Shown here: piece after piece, positions 35,078 to 44,118 of the stretch
Layout of the letters: every line of letters begins with the position of its first letter
Position numbering within the stretch: position 1 is the first letter of the stretch
Assembly (NCBI RefSeq): GCF_003860585.1
Contig: NZ_CP034159.1
Location: forward strand, 2,232,001 to 2,296,000
Length of the DNA stretch: 64,000 nt
DNA from: Kaistella carnis
GTDB taxonomy: Bacteria; Bacteroidota; Bacteroidia; Flavobacteriales; Weeksellaceae
Reading direction: 5' to 3'
Position numbers and translations under genes: made by a program
The notes under the pieces: model-generated
Database searches by the model: none
What the model was told of the DNA's origin: nothing
Seen by the model: only the letters and a program-made list of their open reading frames with translations

Positions 35078-36448
35078 TTGGAAGAATTTTTTGAAAACGA
35101 ACTCGTAGAAAAGTTCGAAGCAATGGTTGAGAATAATGATGAATTCTACTTCGAAACCGAAGAGTATGAAGAGATTATTATCTATTATCTCGAAATGGGG
35201 GATATCTCCTTTGCCGATATGGCAACAAAATATGGGCTGAAAATTCACCCAAACTCCCTTGATTTAAAAATTAAGCAATTCGAAGTTTTCCTGGAATTGG
35301 AAAAATATGCTGAGGCCAAGGAACTGATGACTGAACTGAAGGAATCCTGCATGGATCATACCGACTTCCTGGTTTGCTGTGCGAAATATTATTCGAATCT
35401 GGGAAATCCGAGACGTTCAATCGAGTATTGCGAAAAAGCCTTAGAACTGGAAGAAGAAGAAAACTTTTTACATAACTTCATTGCAGATGAATACGTGAAT
35501 TTAGAAGATCCGTTCAAAGCCTTGAAGCATTATAAACTGGCCTTGAATTTTGATCCGCAGGATGAATATTCGTTAGAGAACGTGATGTTCTGTTATAACC
35601 AATTGAAGCGAAGCGATGAAGCCATCGAGTTCTTGAATGGTTATCTGGATAAGTTTGCCTTCTCAGAAACGGCTTGGTACGAATACGGACAGTTTTATTT
35701 CAACAAAAAGAAATATGAAGAAGCCATTAATGGCTTTGATTATTTGTTGGCGATCAATCCACAATCTGTCGGAGTTTACGCCAATAAAGCGGCGTGTTAT
35801 GAAGCGATGGGCGAGTGGTTAAAAGCCGTTGAAGTCTATGAAGAAATGTTGGCTTTAGAATATACCAAATCGTTTACTTTTTATAAAATTGGTTTGTGTT
35901 ATAAAGAAAATAAGCAGCCTGTTTTAGCCTTAAATTCGTTTCAGAAATCGTTGCGTGATGATCCCCAGTTTTACCTTTCGATGATGGAGCAATCCTACAT
36001 TTACGAGGAAATGGGCGGAATGAAAGAAGCCTTACACTTTGCGAAAGAAGCCGTTTCTCTGAACGAATCGAATTTGGATTATCAGAAAAGACTTGCCTTT
36101 TTATATATCGAAGGTGGTAAATTCGAGGAGAGTTTAACTTGCCTGAAAAGATTAGTTGATTTCGAACCAACGCGTTTCTATAACTGGTACGCGTATTCGG
36201 AAGTCTTGATGTTGATCGGTGAATTTGAAGAGGCTGTTACCGTATTGGTTGCCGCAACAAAAATGCATAACCGCGCCGAGTTGTTTTATCAGTTAAGCAA
36301 CTGTTATTTCCAGCTGAATAATCAGAAGAAAGGAAGAACAGCGCTTGCAACTGCCTTAGAGCTTGATCCGCAGTTGCTGGAAGATATGCAGCAAAAATAT
36401 CCTTTCTTAAAAGATGAAGTGGATAAAGTGAAAACCAAAAAGAAGTAA
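35078..36448 (+). CDS. Tetratricopeptide repeat protein
   Basis: The 456-residue protein is made almost entirely of TPR helices, with repeated pairs such as SIEYCEKALELEEEENFLHN and ALKHYKLALNFDPQDE. It has no signal peptide or membrane helix, so it is probably a cytoplasmic scaffold. The start is a TTG at 35078: the next in-frame ATG is 15 residues later, inside the first helix, and a stop lies in frame 42 bp upstream. Function is unknown. The gene ends 18 bp before a terminator. Confidence 0.82.
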   Translation: MEEFFENELVEKFEAMVENNDEFYFETEEYEEIIIYYLEMGDISFADMATKYGLKIHPNSLDLKIKQFEVFLELEKYAEAKELMTELKESCMDHTDFLVCCAKYYSNLGNPRRSIEYCEKALELEEEENFLHNFIADEYVNLEDPFKALKHYKLALNFDPQDEYSLENVMFCYNQLKRSDEAIEFLNGYLDKFAFSETAWYEYGQFYFNKKKYEEAINGFDYLLAINPQSVGVYANKAACYEAMGEWLKAVEVYEEMLALEYTKSFTFYKIGLCYKENKQPVLALNSFQKSLRDDPQFYLSMMEQSYIYEEMGGMKEALHFAKEAVSLNESNLDYQKRLAFLYIEGGKFEESLTCLKRLVDFEPTRFYNWYAYSEVLMLIGEFEEAVTVLVAATKMHNRAELFYQLSNCYFQLNNQKKGRTALATALELDPQLLEDMQQKYPFLKDEVDKVKTKKK

Positions 36449-36466
36449 ATCTTTTTTAGAAAATAG

Positions 36467-36494
36467 AAAACGCACGGAGAGGTGCGTTTTTTTT
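36467..36494 (+). terminator. Terminator of the TPR gene
   Basis: AAAACGCAC (36467-36475) pairs with GTGCGTTTT (36482-36490) around a 6-nt loop, with the T-run continuing to 36494. Confidence 0.88.
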
Positions 36495-36548
36495 GTTTAC
36501 AGTAAGATCTTCAGTATTGCAAGACACGATCAGGTTTACTATTCTTTG

Positions 36549-36641
36549 TTTGGGCAGACATTTCCGCCTTCCACTCCCGCTTTTTTGTTCCACTACGTTT
36601 CACAAAAAGAGCTCCGTTCAAGTCGGGCTGCAGATTTTCGC
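36549..36641. repeat. Interspersed hairpin repeat (copy B)
   Basis: It shares with copy A (22.6 kb) the ends TTTGGGCAG and GGGCTGCAGATTTTCGC and the internal CCCGCTTTTTT and AAAAAGAGCTCC blocks. The tip differs: here CTTTTTTGT faces ACAAAAAG around a short loop. It lies between a terminator and the 3' end of the convergent membrane-protein gene. Confidence 0.75.
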
Positions 36642-36667
36642 ATTTATAAAGATCGGTCTGGATCCAA

Positions 36668-37948
36668 CTATCGATAATACATTTCAAGGAAGTTAAAAAA
36701 CTCAGCCATTCTAAACACGTTATTAAATGCTAAATAAAAGAACAATACAGAAACCGTAACATAAAGAAAAGAAAGTATTTTCGGCGAATCTTTATATCCG
36801 TAAAACAGCCAGCCAAGAAGCACCGGAACAACGAATATAAAATGTCCGCCGTAAATATAAGAAGTATGAAGTCCGAATTTTAAAACGCAGTGAATCGCAA
36901 TATCCACCAAAAAAGAAATCATCAAAATCTGAACGAATTTGTTTTTAAAGTTCTTGGCAAAACTCCATAAAACAAGTAATAAAACCGCTGCTACAAATAC
37001 ATACGGAATCCACGAAGTATAAACATCCATGAAAAGCGCTTTATACTGAAATCCTTTTTTATTGTGATAGTCTTTAATTACGAATCCACTGAAAAGCATA
37101 TTTCCACCGAAAAACCACGACACAATCATGTCCCAAATCGGGGTCACTTTGGGATTAGAAAACTTTTCATACTGTTCACCGGATTTATTTAAAAAGTTTA
37201 AAAACTTAAAATCCAGTCGGTATAGAAACAGTAAAACAAAAACCGACACGGAGATTAAAACCCGTAAAACGAGATTTCCAAATTTTCGCCAGTTTCTAAA
37301 GACATTCTTTTCAAAAAGAAGCGGAATGTAAACTTTAACAACATTCGTAACCGTTAAACCACCGATCGAAACTGCAGCTAAAGCCAAAGCTATTGCCGGA
37401 ATCTTTTCTTCTTTTCTAATTTTTAAAGCTGCATAATAATTAAATAAAACTAAAAATAATAAGGTATAAGTATAAGTTTCAGGCGTGAAAGAAAGTAAAA
37501 TCGGCGTGCTGAAAAAGGAGAAAAAGAATAGAATTAATAAAGAGATTTTTTTCGGTAAGGTGATGATGTTCTTTAAATATTTATAAACCTGAACTAAGCT
37601 CAAACTCACCGCAAAGTTGCTGCACCAAGCCAAAACCAGTCGGAAGGTTTCATCTTTTTTGCCATGTGAAAACAATAAGGCAAACTCCTTAATCCAGTTG
37701 AAAAAATAGTTGGATAAAGGATGTCTTTCAAATCCGCCGCCGGTCATTACAATCGCTCGATTATCAAAACTGAAGTATGCGTCCCACGGAATTCGGTTAT
37801 CAAAAATAATTCGATAATCCAACGCAATCACCGTTCCCAAAATACCATAAGCAGTAAGGAACAGCAGAAATAAAAACAATTCGAATCTTGTTTCCGGGAA
37901 AACAGTTTTCAGAAAATCTGTAAATTTTTGTTTTAAATTCAAGGTCAT
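36668..37948 (-). CDS. Polytopic inner-membrane protein, function unknown
   Basis: The open frame is 430 residues from 37960; I favour the ATG at 37948 (MTLNLKQKFTDFL). About 10 or more hydrophobic helices are spread along it. A conserved-looking segment (WDAYFSFDNRAIVMTGGGFERHPL) lies between helices 1 and 2, in the place where GT-C glycosyltransferases and O-mannosyl-type enzymes carry catalytic acidic residues. The general plan resembles uncharacterised DUF6080-type proteins. A lipid-linked sugar transferase role is only a suggestion. It is the last gene of a leftward run and is 12-25 bp from selO. Confidence 0.7.
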   Translation of the reverse strand: MTLNLKQKFTDFLKTVFPETRFELFLFLLFLTAYGILGTVIALDYRIIFDNRIPWDAYFSFDNRAIVMTGGGFERHPLSNYFFNWIKEFALLFSHGKKDETFRLVLAWCSNFAVSLSLVQVYKYLKNIITLPKKISLLILFFFSFFSTPILLSFTPETYTYTLLFLVLFNYYAALKIRKEEKIPAIALALAAVSIGGLTVTNVVKVYIPLLFEKNVFRNWRKFGNLVLRVLISVSVFVLLFLYRLDFKFLNFLNKSGEQYEKFSNPKVTPIWDMIVSWFFGGNMLFSGFVIKDYHNKKGFQYKALFMDVYTSWIPYVFVAAVLLLVLWSFAKNFKNKFVQILMISFLVDIAIHCVLKFGLHTSYIYGGHFIFVVPVLLGWLFYGYKDSPKILSFLYVTVSVLFFYLAFNNVFRMAEFFNFLEMYYR

Positions 37949-37972
37949 TAATTTCGGCAAAAGTAAGGAATT

Positions 37973-39517
37973 TTAAGAACTACAGGAAAGGGTAGAGCAG
38001 CCTGTTTGGCCATCATATTCATTGGGTCTTTTGACAGAAAATTCAGGATAGATTTCTTCGTAAGGATTCTCCAGAGCAGTTAAAAGTTTATTCAGTAAAT
38101 CTTTTTTTCCTTCATTCAGTTCATTAATACATTCAAAAAGTAAATAATTTCTCAGAATGAATTTAGGGTTGGCGGTTTTCATTAACGTTAAAGAATCGGC
38201 TTTTGAAATGTTGTTCTTTGCTAATCGATTTTGATAAAGACCAAGAAATTCTTTTAGTTTCTCAAATTGATCTTCTGTCGTTCTTGAATAAAATACTTCT
38301 TTAAAATGAACTTTATAATCGATATTTTCGTCATAGCTTTCTAACTGTTTAAAGAACAACGTATAATCGATTTTTAAATCCTGCATGAGTTGTTGCGCAT
38401 TCGTAAACAGTTCATCATCACCTTCCTGAACTTGATCAAATCCAAATTTCTTCGCCATCATTTCATCATGTTTGATCCAGAAAGTAGTGTTGAAATCATT
38501 CAGGATCTTTTCCAGTTTGGATTCGTCTTTAATTAAAGAAAATAAAGCGTTGGCCAATTGCCAAAGATTCCATTGTGCAATTTTTGCCTGATTTCCAAAA
38601 GCATATCTGCGACCCGGTAAATCGGTTGTATTCGGCGTAAAATTCAAATCATATTCATCTAAGAAAGAAAACGGTCCGTAATCAATCGTTAATCCCAAAA
38701 TGGACATGTTATCGGTATTCATCACGCCATGAACAAATCCAACGCGGAACCAATCCACAATCATATCCGCAGTTTTCTCTGAAACTGTTTTGAAGAAATC
38801 CGCATATTTATTTGGACTGTCAATATCGATTTCTGGAAAATAATTTTCAATGGCAAAATCAGCAAGTTTCTTTAAAGTCTCAATTTCGCCTTGAGCAGAA
38901 AGCAATTCAAAATGTCCAAATCTTAAAAAACTTGGAGCAGTTCTGGTCATGACAGCTCCTTTTTCGTACGCGGCATTTCCGTCGTAGAGCATATCTCGAA
39001 CAACCTGTTCTCCACTGAAAGAAAGAGATAAGGCTCGAGTCGTGGGAATGCCCAAATGAAACATCGCTTCACTCATCAGATATTCCCGAACGGAAGAACG
39101 AAGAACCGCGCGTCCATCAGCATGCCGGGAATATGGAGTTGCTCCGGCGCCTTTCCATTGGATTTCGGATTTCTGACCTTCAGCATTTTTAATCTCACCA
39201 GTGAAAATTGCGCGGCCATCGCCGAGTTGCCCAGCCCAGTTTCCAAACTGATGTCCAGCGTACGCAGTTGCATAAGTTTTCATTTCAGCAGGAAGTGATT
39301 TTGCATTTAAAAAATCGGTGTCTTCTTGCTTTTCAATTTTACCTAATCCTATTTCTTCGGATAATTTTTCATTAAATATAATAAGGTCAGGGTTTTTGAA
39401 GTGAGCAATTTCCGTAGTTGAAGATAAAACTTTTGGAGTTTGTCTTTGCATTGGATTCCCGGAAAGGTCGGCAGGGAAAAGGGATAAATATTGTTGCGTG
39501 ATTTGATCTAAATTCAT
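37973..39517 (-). CDS. selO: Protein adenylyltransferase SelO (YdiU family)
   Basis: The 514-residue protein is full length for SelO. It has the N-terminal AYAGHQFGNWAGQLGDGRAI signature, RSSVREYLMSEAM and GVMNTDNMSILGLTIDYGPF with the catalytic and Mg2+ residues of this pseudokinase fold. It ends CSTLSCSS. SelO transfers AMP to Ser/Thr/Tyr of target proteins and has been linked to redox stress. In vertebrates the penultimate region carries selenocysteine; here there is only Cys and no in-frame UGA. Confidence 0.93.
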   Translation of the reverse strand: MNLDQITQQYLSLFPADLSGNPMQRQTPKVLSSTTEIAHFKNPDLIIFNEKLSEEIGLGKIEKQEDTDFLNAKSLPAEMKTYATAYAGHQFGNWAGQLGDGRAIFTGEIKNAEGQKSEIQWKGAGATPYSRHADGRAVLRSSVREYLMSEAMFHLGIPTTRALSLSFSGEQVVRDMLYDGNAAYEKGAVMTRTAPSFLRFGHFELLSAQGEIETLKKLADFAIENYFPEIDIDSPNKYADFFKTVSEKTADMIVDWFRVGFVHGVMNTDNMSILGLTIDYGPFSFLDEYDLNFTPNTTDLPGRRYAFGNQAKIAQWNLWQLANALFSLIKDESKLEKILNDFNTTFWIKHDEMMAKKFGFDQVQEGDDELFTNAQQLMQDLKIDYTLFFKQLESYDENIDYKVHFKEVFYSRTTEDQFEKLKEFLGLYQNRLAKNNISKADSLTLMKTANPKFILRNYLLFECINELNEGKKDLLNKLLTALENPYEEIYPEFSVKRPNEYDGQTGCSTLSCSS

Positions 39518-39532
39518 GATTCAAAGTTCGTT

Positions 39533-39568
39533 AAAAAAAACATCCTTCCAAAAGTTTGAAAGGATGTT
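39533..39568 (-). terminator. Terminator of the ricT-gldH-PBP1A cluster
   Basis: AACATCCTT (39539-39547) pairs with AAGGATGTT (39560-39568). On the minus strand the stem is followed by an eight-T run, right after the PBP1A stop. Confidence 0.85.
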
Positions 39569-39592
39569 TTCCATTTATTATATATATTGATG

Positions 39593-41974
39593 TTATTTGT
39601 TAAAATCGATATCGTCGCCGGTATTGATGTTTTCGTTAACGTTTTCTTCTTTTCTAGCCGGTGGTTTTTTATTGGTGTTCACCGGCTCAGAAACCGTTGG
39701 GTTTTTAATCTGGTCGATGGTTTGCAAACCGCCATCATCACCATATCCACCAAGTCCCTGTAAGTCCGCACAGCTTCCTGTCCAATTGGATGGTTTTACA
39801 AATTTATCTTCCGGAGAGATTCCTAATTCTTTATCTGCCCAGACTTTCTTCATGTAAATTGCCCAGATCGGTAGCGCCATTTTTGCTCCTTGTCCTTCGC
39901 CTGTTCCGTAGAAATGCGTGGCTCGATCTTCCCAGCCAACCCAAACTCCTGTGGCAAGGTTTGGTGTAATTCCCATAAACCAACCATCCGAGTTATTCTG
40001 TGTTGTACCGGTTTTACCGGCGATCTCAATTCCTTTTGGAACTCCTCTTCGTCCCAATTCACCAGAAGCGGTACCGAATTCTGTTACCCCTTTCATTAGA
40101 TCAATCATGGTGTACGCATACAATTCGTTCATGACTTCTTTGGTCACCGGTTTCACTTCTTTAATTAAGCGGGAATTTCCATCTTCTATACGCCAGATCA
40201 TTTCGGGCTTGATGTAATTTCCGTAATTCGCAAAAGTACTGTAGGCACCTAACATTTCATAAATTGTAATATCAGAAGAACCCAGTGCAACGGCATACTC
40301 GTTCGGGATCTCTTCAGTAACTCCAAGATCTCTGGCCGTTTGAATGACACTTTTCACACCCGTCATTTCAATTAATCTTACTGCGACCGGGTTTTGGGAT
40401 TGTGCCAAAGCATCTCGTAATGTCAGCATTCCACCTCGACCTCTAACGCTCCATGATCCTTTAGTATAGGTAGCATTGGAAACGGTTGAACAAGGAGTCA
40501 TTCCCAACTTCATGATGGCCGTAGCGTAAACAAATGGTTTAAAGGTTGAACCAACCTGTCTTTTCCCCTGTTTAATATGATCATATTGGAAATGCTGCCA
40601 GTTAATTCCCCCAACCCAAGCTTTAATTTCGCCTGTTCCTGGAACCATCGACATTAAACCAGCCTGTGCAATTTGTTTGTGATACCGAATGGAATCCCAT
40701 GGTGACATTTCCACTTCTTCTTCACCGGCCCAGGTAAATCTTGAAGTTTTAATTGGTTTTTTGAAGTCAAGCATAATGGAATCTTCGGACACGCCAGCAC
40801 TTTTTAACTGCTTATATCGTCCTGTTCGCTTCATCGCACTCAACATGATGGAGTTGATCTGCTTGTCGTTAATTAAGTAAAAAGGTCTTTGTTTTCTACC
40901 TCTTTGCTCCGCATCAAATCTTTTTTGGAGATCTGTTAAGTGCTCTTTTATGGACTCTTCCGCATATCCTTGCATTTTAGAATCCAAGGTGGTATAAATT
41001 TTTAAACCGTCTTTGAATATATTAAGCGTTTTACCCGTCGATTTTTCATAATCTTTGATGTAACCGTCAATCTCTTTTCTTAAGTAAAATTTATAGTAAG
41101 CCGAATAACCTTCATCAATCGATTTTACGGGATGATAATCAAGTGCAATAGGAGAGTCTACTGCTTTTTGAAAAGTTTGCTGATCCAAATAACCCGTTTT
41201 TAACATTTGATCTAAAACAACGTCTCTTCTGCTCTTTGCTCTTTCCTCATTTCTCATCGGATTATTTTTCACCGGATTTTCCAGCATGGCAACAAACATT
41301 GCAGCTTCGGGAAGGGTGAGTTTCGAGGTTGTTTTATTAAAGTATATTCGCGAAGCCATTTCAATACCATTGGCATTATAAAGAAAATCGAATTTATTGA
41401 AATAAAGAGTAATGATTTCTTCTTTCGTATATCTCTTCTCAAGACTTACTGCAACTACCCATTCTTTCAGTTTCTGAAAACTTCGCTGTAAGGTGTTCTG
41501 TGAGGCTCTTCCGGTAAATAAAAGTTTGGCTAACTGCTGTGTAATGGTAGAACCACCACCTCGTTTTCCACCAAATGCAACTGCTCTCGCAACAGATTGT
41601 AAATCAATTCCCGAATGTTCTTTAAAACGCTCATCCTCTTTTGCCTGAAGTGCATAAATAAGATACGGTGGAAGTTCCTTGTAAGTGACAGGTTGGGTTT
41701 TTTCCTTTTCAAACTTCCCCAGCATTTTTCCGTCTGAGGAATAGATTTCTGAAGCCACAAATATATCGGGATTGTCCAGCTCTTTTACATCGGGCATGTC
41801 ACCAAGAAATCCCTGGGACACTGCAAAAAAGGTACCTGCTATTCCAATAATTAGAATAATCAGACCAGTCCAGACCAGTTTTACCCATTTTTTCCAGCCC
41901 GTATTTTTCACCTTTTTAGGAGGAAGTGGAAATTTTTGTTGAGGTTTATTTCCTTTATTCTGTGTGTTTTCCAT
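39593..41974 (-). CDS. Class A penicillin-binding protein 1A (bifunctional murein synthase)
   Basis: The 793-residue protein has a cytoplasmic basic N terminus and one membrane helix (about 35-55). A GT51 glycosyltransferase domain follows with ALQAKEDERFKEHSGID and GGSTITQQLAKLLF. The transpeptidase domain has the SxxK in STFKPF, an SxN-type motif in SQNPVA and the KTG in AGKTGTTQN. It polymerises and cross-links peptidoglycan. The C-terminal 60 residues are low-complexity (NTNKKPPARKEENVNENIN). It lies 8 bp after gldH in a leftward operon. Confidence 0.95.
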   Translation of the reverse strand: MENTQNKGNKPQQKFPLPPKKVKNTGWKKWVKLVWTGLIILIIGIAGTFFAVSQGFLGDMPDVKELDNPDIFVASEIYSSDGKMLGKFEKEKTQPVTYKELPPYLIYALQAKEDERFKEHSGIDLQSVARAVAFGGKRGGGSTITQQLAKLLFTGRASQNTLQRSFQKLKEWVVAVSLEKRYTKEEIITLYFNKFDFLYNANGIEMASRIYFNKTTSKLTLPEAAMFVAMLENPVKNNPMRNEERAKSRRDVVLDQMLKTGYLDQQTFQKAVDSPIALDYHPVKSIDEGYSAYYKFYLRKEIDGYIKDYEKSTGKTLNIFKDGLKIYTTLDSKMQGYAEESIKEHLTDLQKRFDAEQRGRKQRPFYLINDKQINSIMLSAMKRTGRYKQLKSAGVSEDSIMLDFKKPIKTSRFTWAGEEEVEMSPWDSIRYHKQIAQAGLMSMVPGTGEIKAWVGGINWQHFQYDHIKQGKRQVGSTFKPFVYATAIMKLGMTPCSTVSNATYTKGSWSVRGRGGMLTLRDALAQSQNPVAVRLIEMTGVKSVIQTARDLGVTEEIPNEYAVALGSSDITIYEMLGAYSTFANYGNYIKPEMIWRIEDGNSRLIKEVKPVTKEVMNELYAYTMIDLMKGVTEFGTASGELGRRGVPKGIEIAGKTGTTQNNSDGWFMGITPNLATGVWVGWEDRATHFYGTGEGQGAKMALPIWAIYMKKVWADKELGISPEDKFVKPSNWTGSCADLQGLGGYGDDGGLQTIDQIKNPTVSEPVNTNKKPPARKEENVNENINTGDDIDFNK

Positions 41975-41982
41975 AAATAATA

Positions 41983-42447
41983 TTACGGTTTTGCTGTTTC
42001 AATTTTTACACCAATATCTTCAATCCCAGGCAGATTATCATTGCGCATCGCCTGAATAATTCCAATGGAATACGTTCCGTTTTCGGGGAATTTATAATTT
42101 AATTTATACTGGAAAAGTGTTTCTTTGGTGTCACCGAAACCTTTTCCTATCCACGCCCCATTTGGTTGCGCTAGAATATAATTCAAGGTATCGGTACTTT
42201 TCTGTTTTGTTTTTTGGTTCAAAAAATTAACGATCAATCTGATGTTACTGTACGGATAATCGTTATTGTTTCTTACAACAAATATAATGTTTTTCGGAGT
42301 CTGTGCATCTGCTATTTTAAAGTCAAACTTTTGCTCCGATTTTTTATTCCATTTGCCGTTTAGGTTATTCATCACCACTTCTTCGGCACTGTTTTTACAG
42401 CTGAAAAGAAAAAACAAAAAGAAAGAAACGCCTATGATCTTATGCAT
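41983..42447 (-). CDS. gldH: Gliding motility lipoprotein GldH
   Basis: The protein is about 154 residues from ATG 42447 (MHKIIGVSFFLFFLFSC); an ATG at 42456 adds three residues. The lipoprotein signal ends at FSC-K, and the mature domain is a beta-rich GldH-type module (FVVRNNNDYPYSNIRLIVNF and NGAWIGKGFGDTKETLFQYK). GldH is required for gliding and chitin use in Flavobacterium johnsoniae and is thought to stabilise GldK/L/M-associated structures. It is flanked by ricT, which it overlaps by 8-17 bp, and PBP1A, an order I recall from other Flavobacteriia. Confidence 0.9.
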   Translation of the reverse strand: MHKIIGVSFFLFFLFSCKNSAEEVVMNNLNGKWNKKSEQKFDFKIADAQTPKNIIFVVRNNNDYPYSNIRLIVNFLNQKTKQKSTDTLNYILAQPNGAWIGKGFGDTKETLFQYKLNYKFPENGTYSIGIIQAMRNDNLPGIEDIGVKIETAKP

Positions 42448-43729
42448 TGTCATCACGTTTTGGCTGTGGTTTCTTTTTAAATTTTTTCGGACCTTGATTT
42501 TGAGGACTAGCCTTTACGTTTTGTCCCGCTGCTTTCTCCTGTGGTTTTTTATTCCTTGGCGGTTGATTAACATTAGGTTTGCCCTCTGTTTTATTTTGAT
42601 TGTTTGGTTTCCTTTTGTTCTGGTTTTTTCCGGCAGGTCTATTTTTCCTTTCGAAACGGTCCATATTGTTTTCCTGAATCAAATCAACCGATTTTACCGG
42701 AATATCATTGATTTTTAACTCTTCCAAAGGTGGAGCTTTTTCCCCTTTTTTATTGGTATCAATGAGTTTTTTCACTTCCTGAACATCCAAATCATACCAT
42801 GACATGGAATGGTCTACGTAGGCAAACCACATTCTTTTTTTGAAAACGTCAATTTTAATACAAAAAGCTTTTCCTTTTACGGTATCAATGGTTGTTGATG
42901 AAGGAGGAAAATGACTTAATGCATCCAAATAACTGTCTAGCTCGTAGTTCAGGCAACATTTCAGTTTTCCACATTGTCCTGCTAATTTCTGCGGATTAAT
43001 GCTTAATTGCTGATAACGCGCGGCGTTCGTATTAACTGACCGGAAATCGGTGAGCCATGTTGAACAGCACAATTCTCTACCACATGAACCAATTCCACCG
43101 ACTTTTGCGGCTTCTTGCCGGAAACCGATTTGTTTCATATCGATTTTAGTTCTAAACAAAGATGCATATTCTTTGATCAACTGCCGGAAATCCACGCGGG
43201 TATCTGCGGTATAGTAGATGGTAACTTTTCCACCATCTCCTTGATATTCCACATCGGTAATTTTCATATCCAGGTTTAAGGCGTAAGCAATTTTACGCGC
43301 CTGAATTTTTACACTTTCTTCTTTTTGTCTGACTTCCTGCCAAACTTCAATGTCTTTTTGGTTGGCTAATCGGTAAATTTTTAGAGGGTTTTCTTCAGAA
43401 ACGTATTTTTTTTTCATCTGAATTTTAACCAATTCTCCTGAGAGGCTTACTACACCTATATCGTGACCCGGACTTGATTCTACTGTGACAACGCTTCCTA
43501 TATGAAGCGGTAATTTATTAACGTTTTTATAAAAAAATTTACGATCGTTCTTAAACCTAACTTCTACAAAATCAGTATTTGATTGAGCAGGACTGTTAAT
43601 ATTTGAGAGCCAATCGAAAACACTTAATTTATAGCTATTTCCGCACGTATCTACACTTGCACAGCCATCAGCGGATTTTGTTCCGCATGAATGGGCAGAA
43701 TCGCCGGATGTTTTACATCCACAACTCAT
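42440..43729 (-). CDS. ricT: RicT/YaaT-like PSP1-domain protein
   Basis: The 429-residue protein has the PSP1 domain with Cys motifs GSCGRELCCSTW and CGKLKCCLNYE, which in RicT proteins ligate iron-sulfur clusters. The N terminus is unusually Cys-rich (Cys at 3, 5, 14, 21, 27, 32) and the C-terminal 80 residues are a Lys/Asn/Gln-rich disordered tail. In Bacillus the Ric complex aids mRNA maturation by RNase Y; in Bacteroidota the role is not established. It heads the ricT-gldH-PBP1A operon and has a TAnnTTTG box 24 bp upstream. Confidence 0.9.
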   Translation of the reverse strand: MSCGCKTSGDSAHSCGTKSADGCASVDTCGNSYKLSVFDWLSNINSPAQSNTDFVEVRFKNDRKFFYKNVNKLPLHIGSVVTVESSPGHDIGVVSLSGELVKIQMKKKYVSEENPLKIYRLANQKDIEVWQEVRQKEESVKIQARKIAYALNLDMKITDVEYQGDGGKVTIYYTADTRVDFRQLIKEYASLFRTKIDMKQIGFRQEAAKVGGIGSCGRELCCSTWLTDFRSVNTNAARYQQLSINPQKLAGQCGKLKCCLNYELDSYLDALSHFPPSSTTIDTVKGKAFCIKIDVFKKRMWFAYVDHSMSWYDLDVQEVKKLIDTNKKGEKAPPLEELKINDIPVKSVDLIQENNMDRFERKNRPAGKNQNKRKPNNQNKTEGKPNVNQPPRNKKPQEKAAGQNVKASPQNQGPKKFKKKPQPKRDDNA

Positions 43730-43752
43730 ATTTATATTTTAATTATATCATG

Positions 43753-43760
43753 CAAATTTA
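43753..43760 (-). promoter_or_regulatory. Candidate ricT promoter, -7 box
   Basis: On the minus strand it reads TAAATTTG, 24 bp upstream of the ricT ATG. Confidence 0.55.
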
Positions 43761-44091
43761 GTATAATTTTTTTTGTATATTTCAAAGGATGCCTATTTGA
43801 GCGTGTTAATTTTTTACTTTTAACAGAATCTACCTAAATCTTGTGAATTATTTAATTATATTAGGTTTATTATGCAAATCATACAATTAAAAAAATGGAA
43901 ATATGAAGCGATTTTAGTGATTTTATTTAATTTAAACGGTCGATTTTTTTTATTTGACAAATAATTAAAAATTACTTTTAATAAAGGTTTCATAAAGGTT
44001 TTTGCGACAATGCTAATTTAAACATTGTTACTGAAATGATATTTGTTTAAAATAATTTATGAATAATTAACATTTGTTTAAAAAATAATTT

Positions 44092-44099
44092 TATATTTG
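44092..44099 (+). promoter_or_regulatory. Candidate FadL-operon promoter, -7 box
   Basis: TATATTTG lies 20 bp before the ATG. A TTTG (44073-44076) lies 15 bp upstream of it, slightly closer than the usual -33 spacing. Confidence 0.55.
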
Positions 44100-44118
44100 G
44101 AAGATTAATAATGATTTT

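Larger units (their letters stand above)
43730..44118. other. 389-bp AT-rich divergent promoter region
   Basis: There is no gene here. The left part holds a minus-strand TAAATTTG box for ricT and the right part a TATATTTG box for the FadL-like gene. The middle is A/T-rich with several long A and T runs and no clear hairpin, so it may be bent or a binding region for regulators. Confidence 0.5.

Noticed and set aside
37973..38000. Selenocysteine in SelO
   Set aside because: The C terminus is encoded by Cys codons and there is no in-frame TGA.
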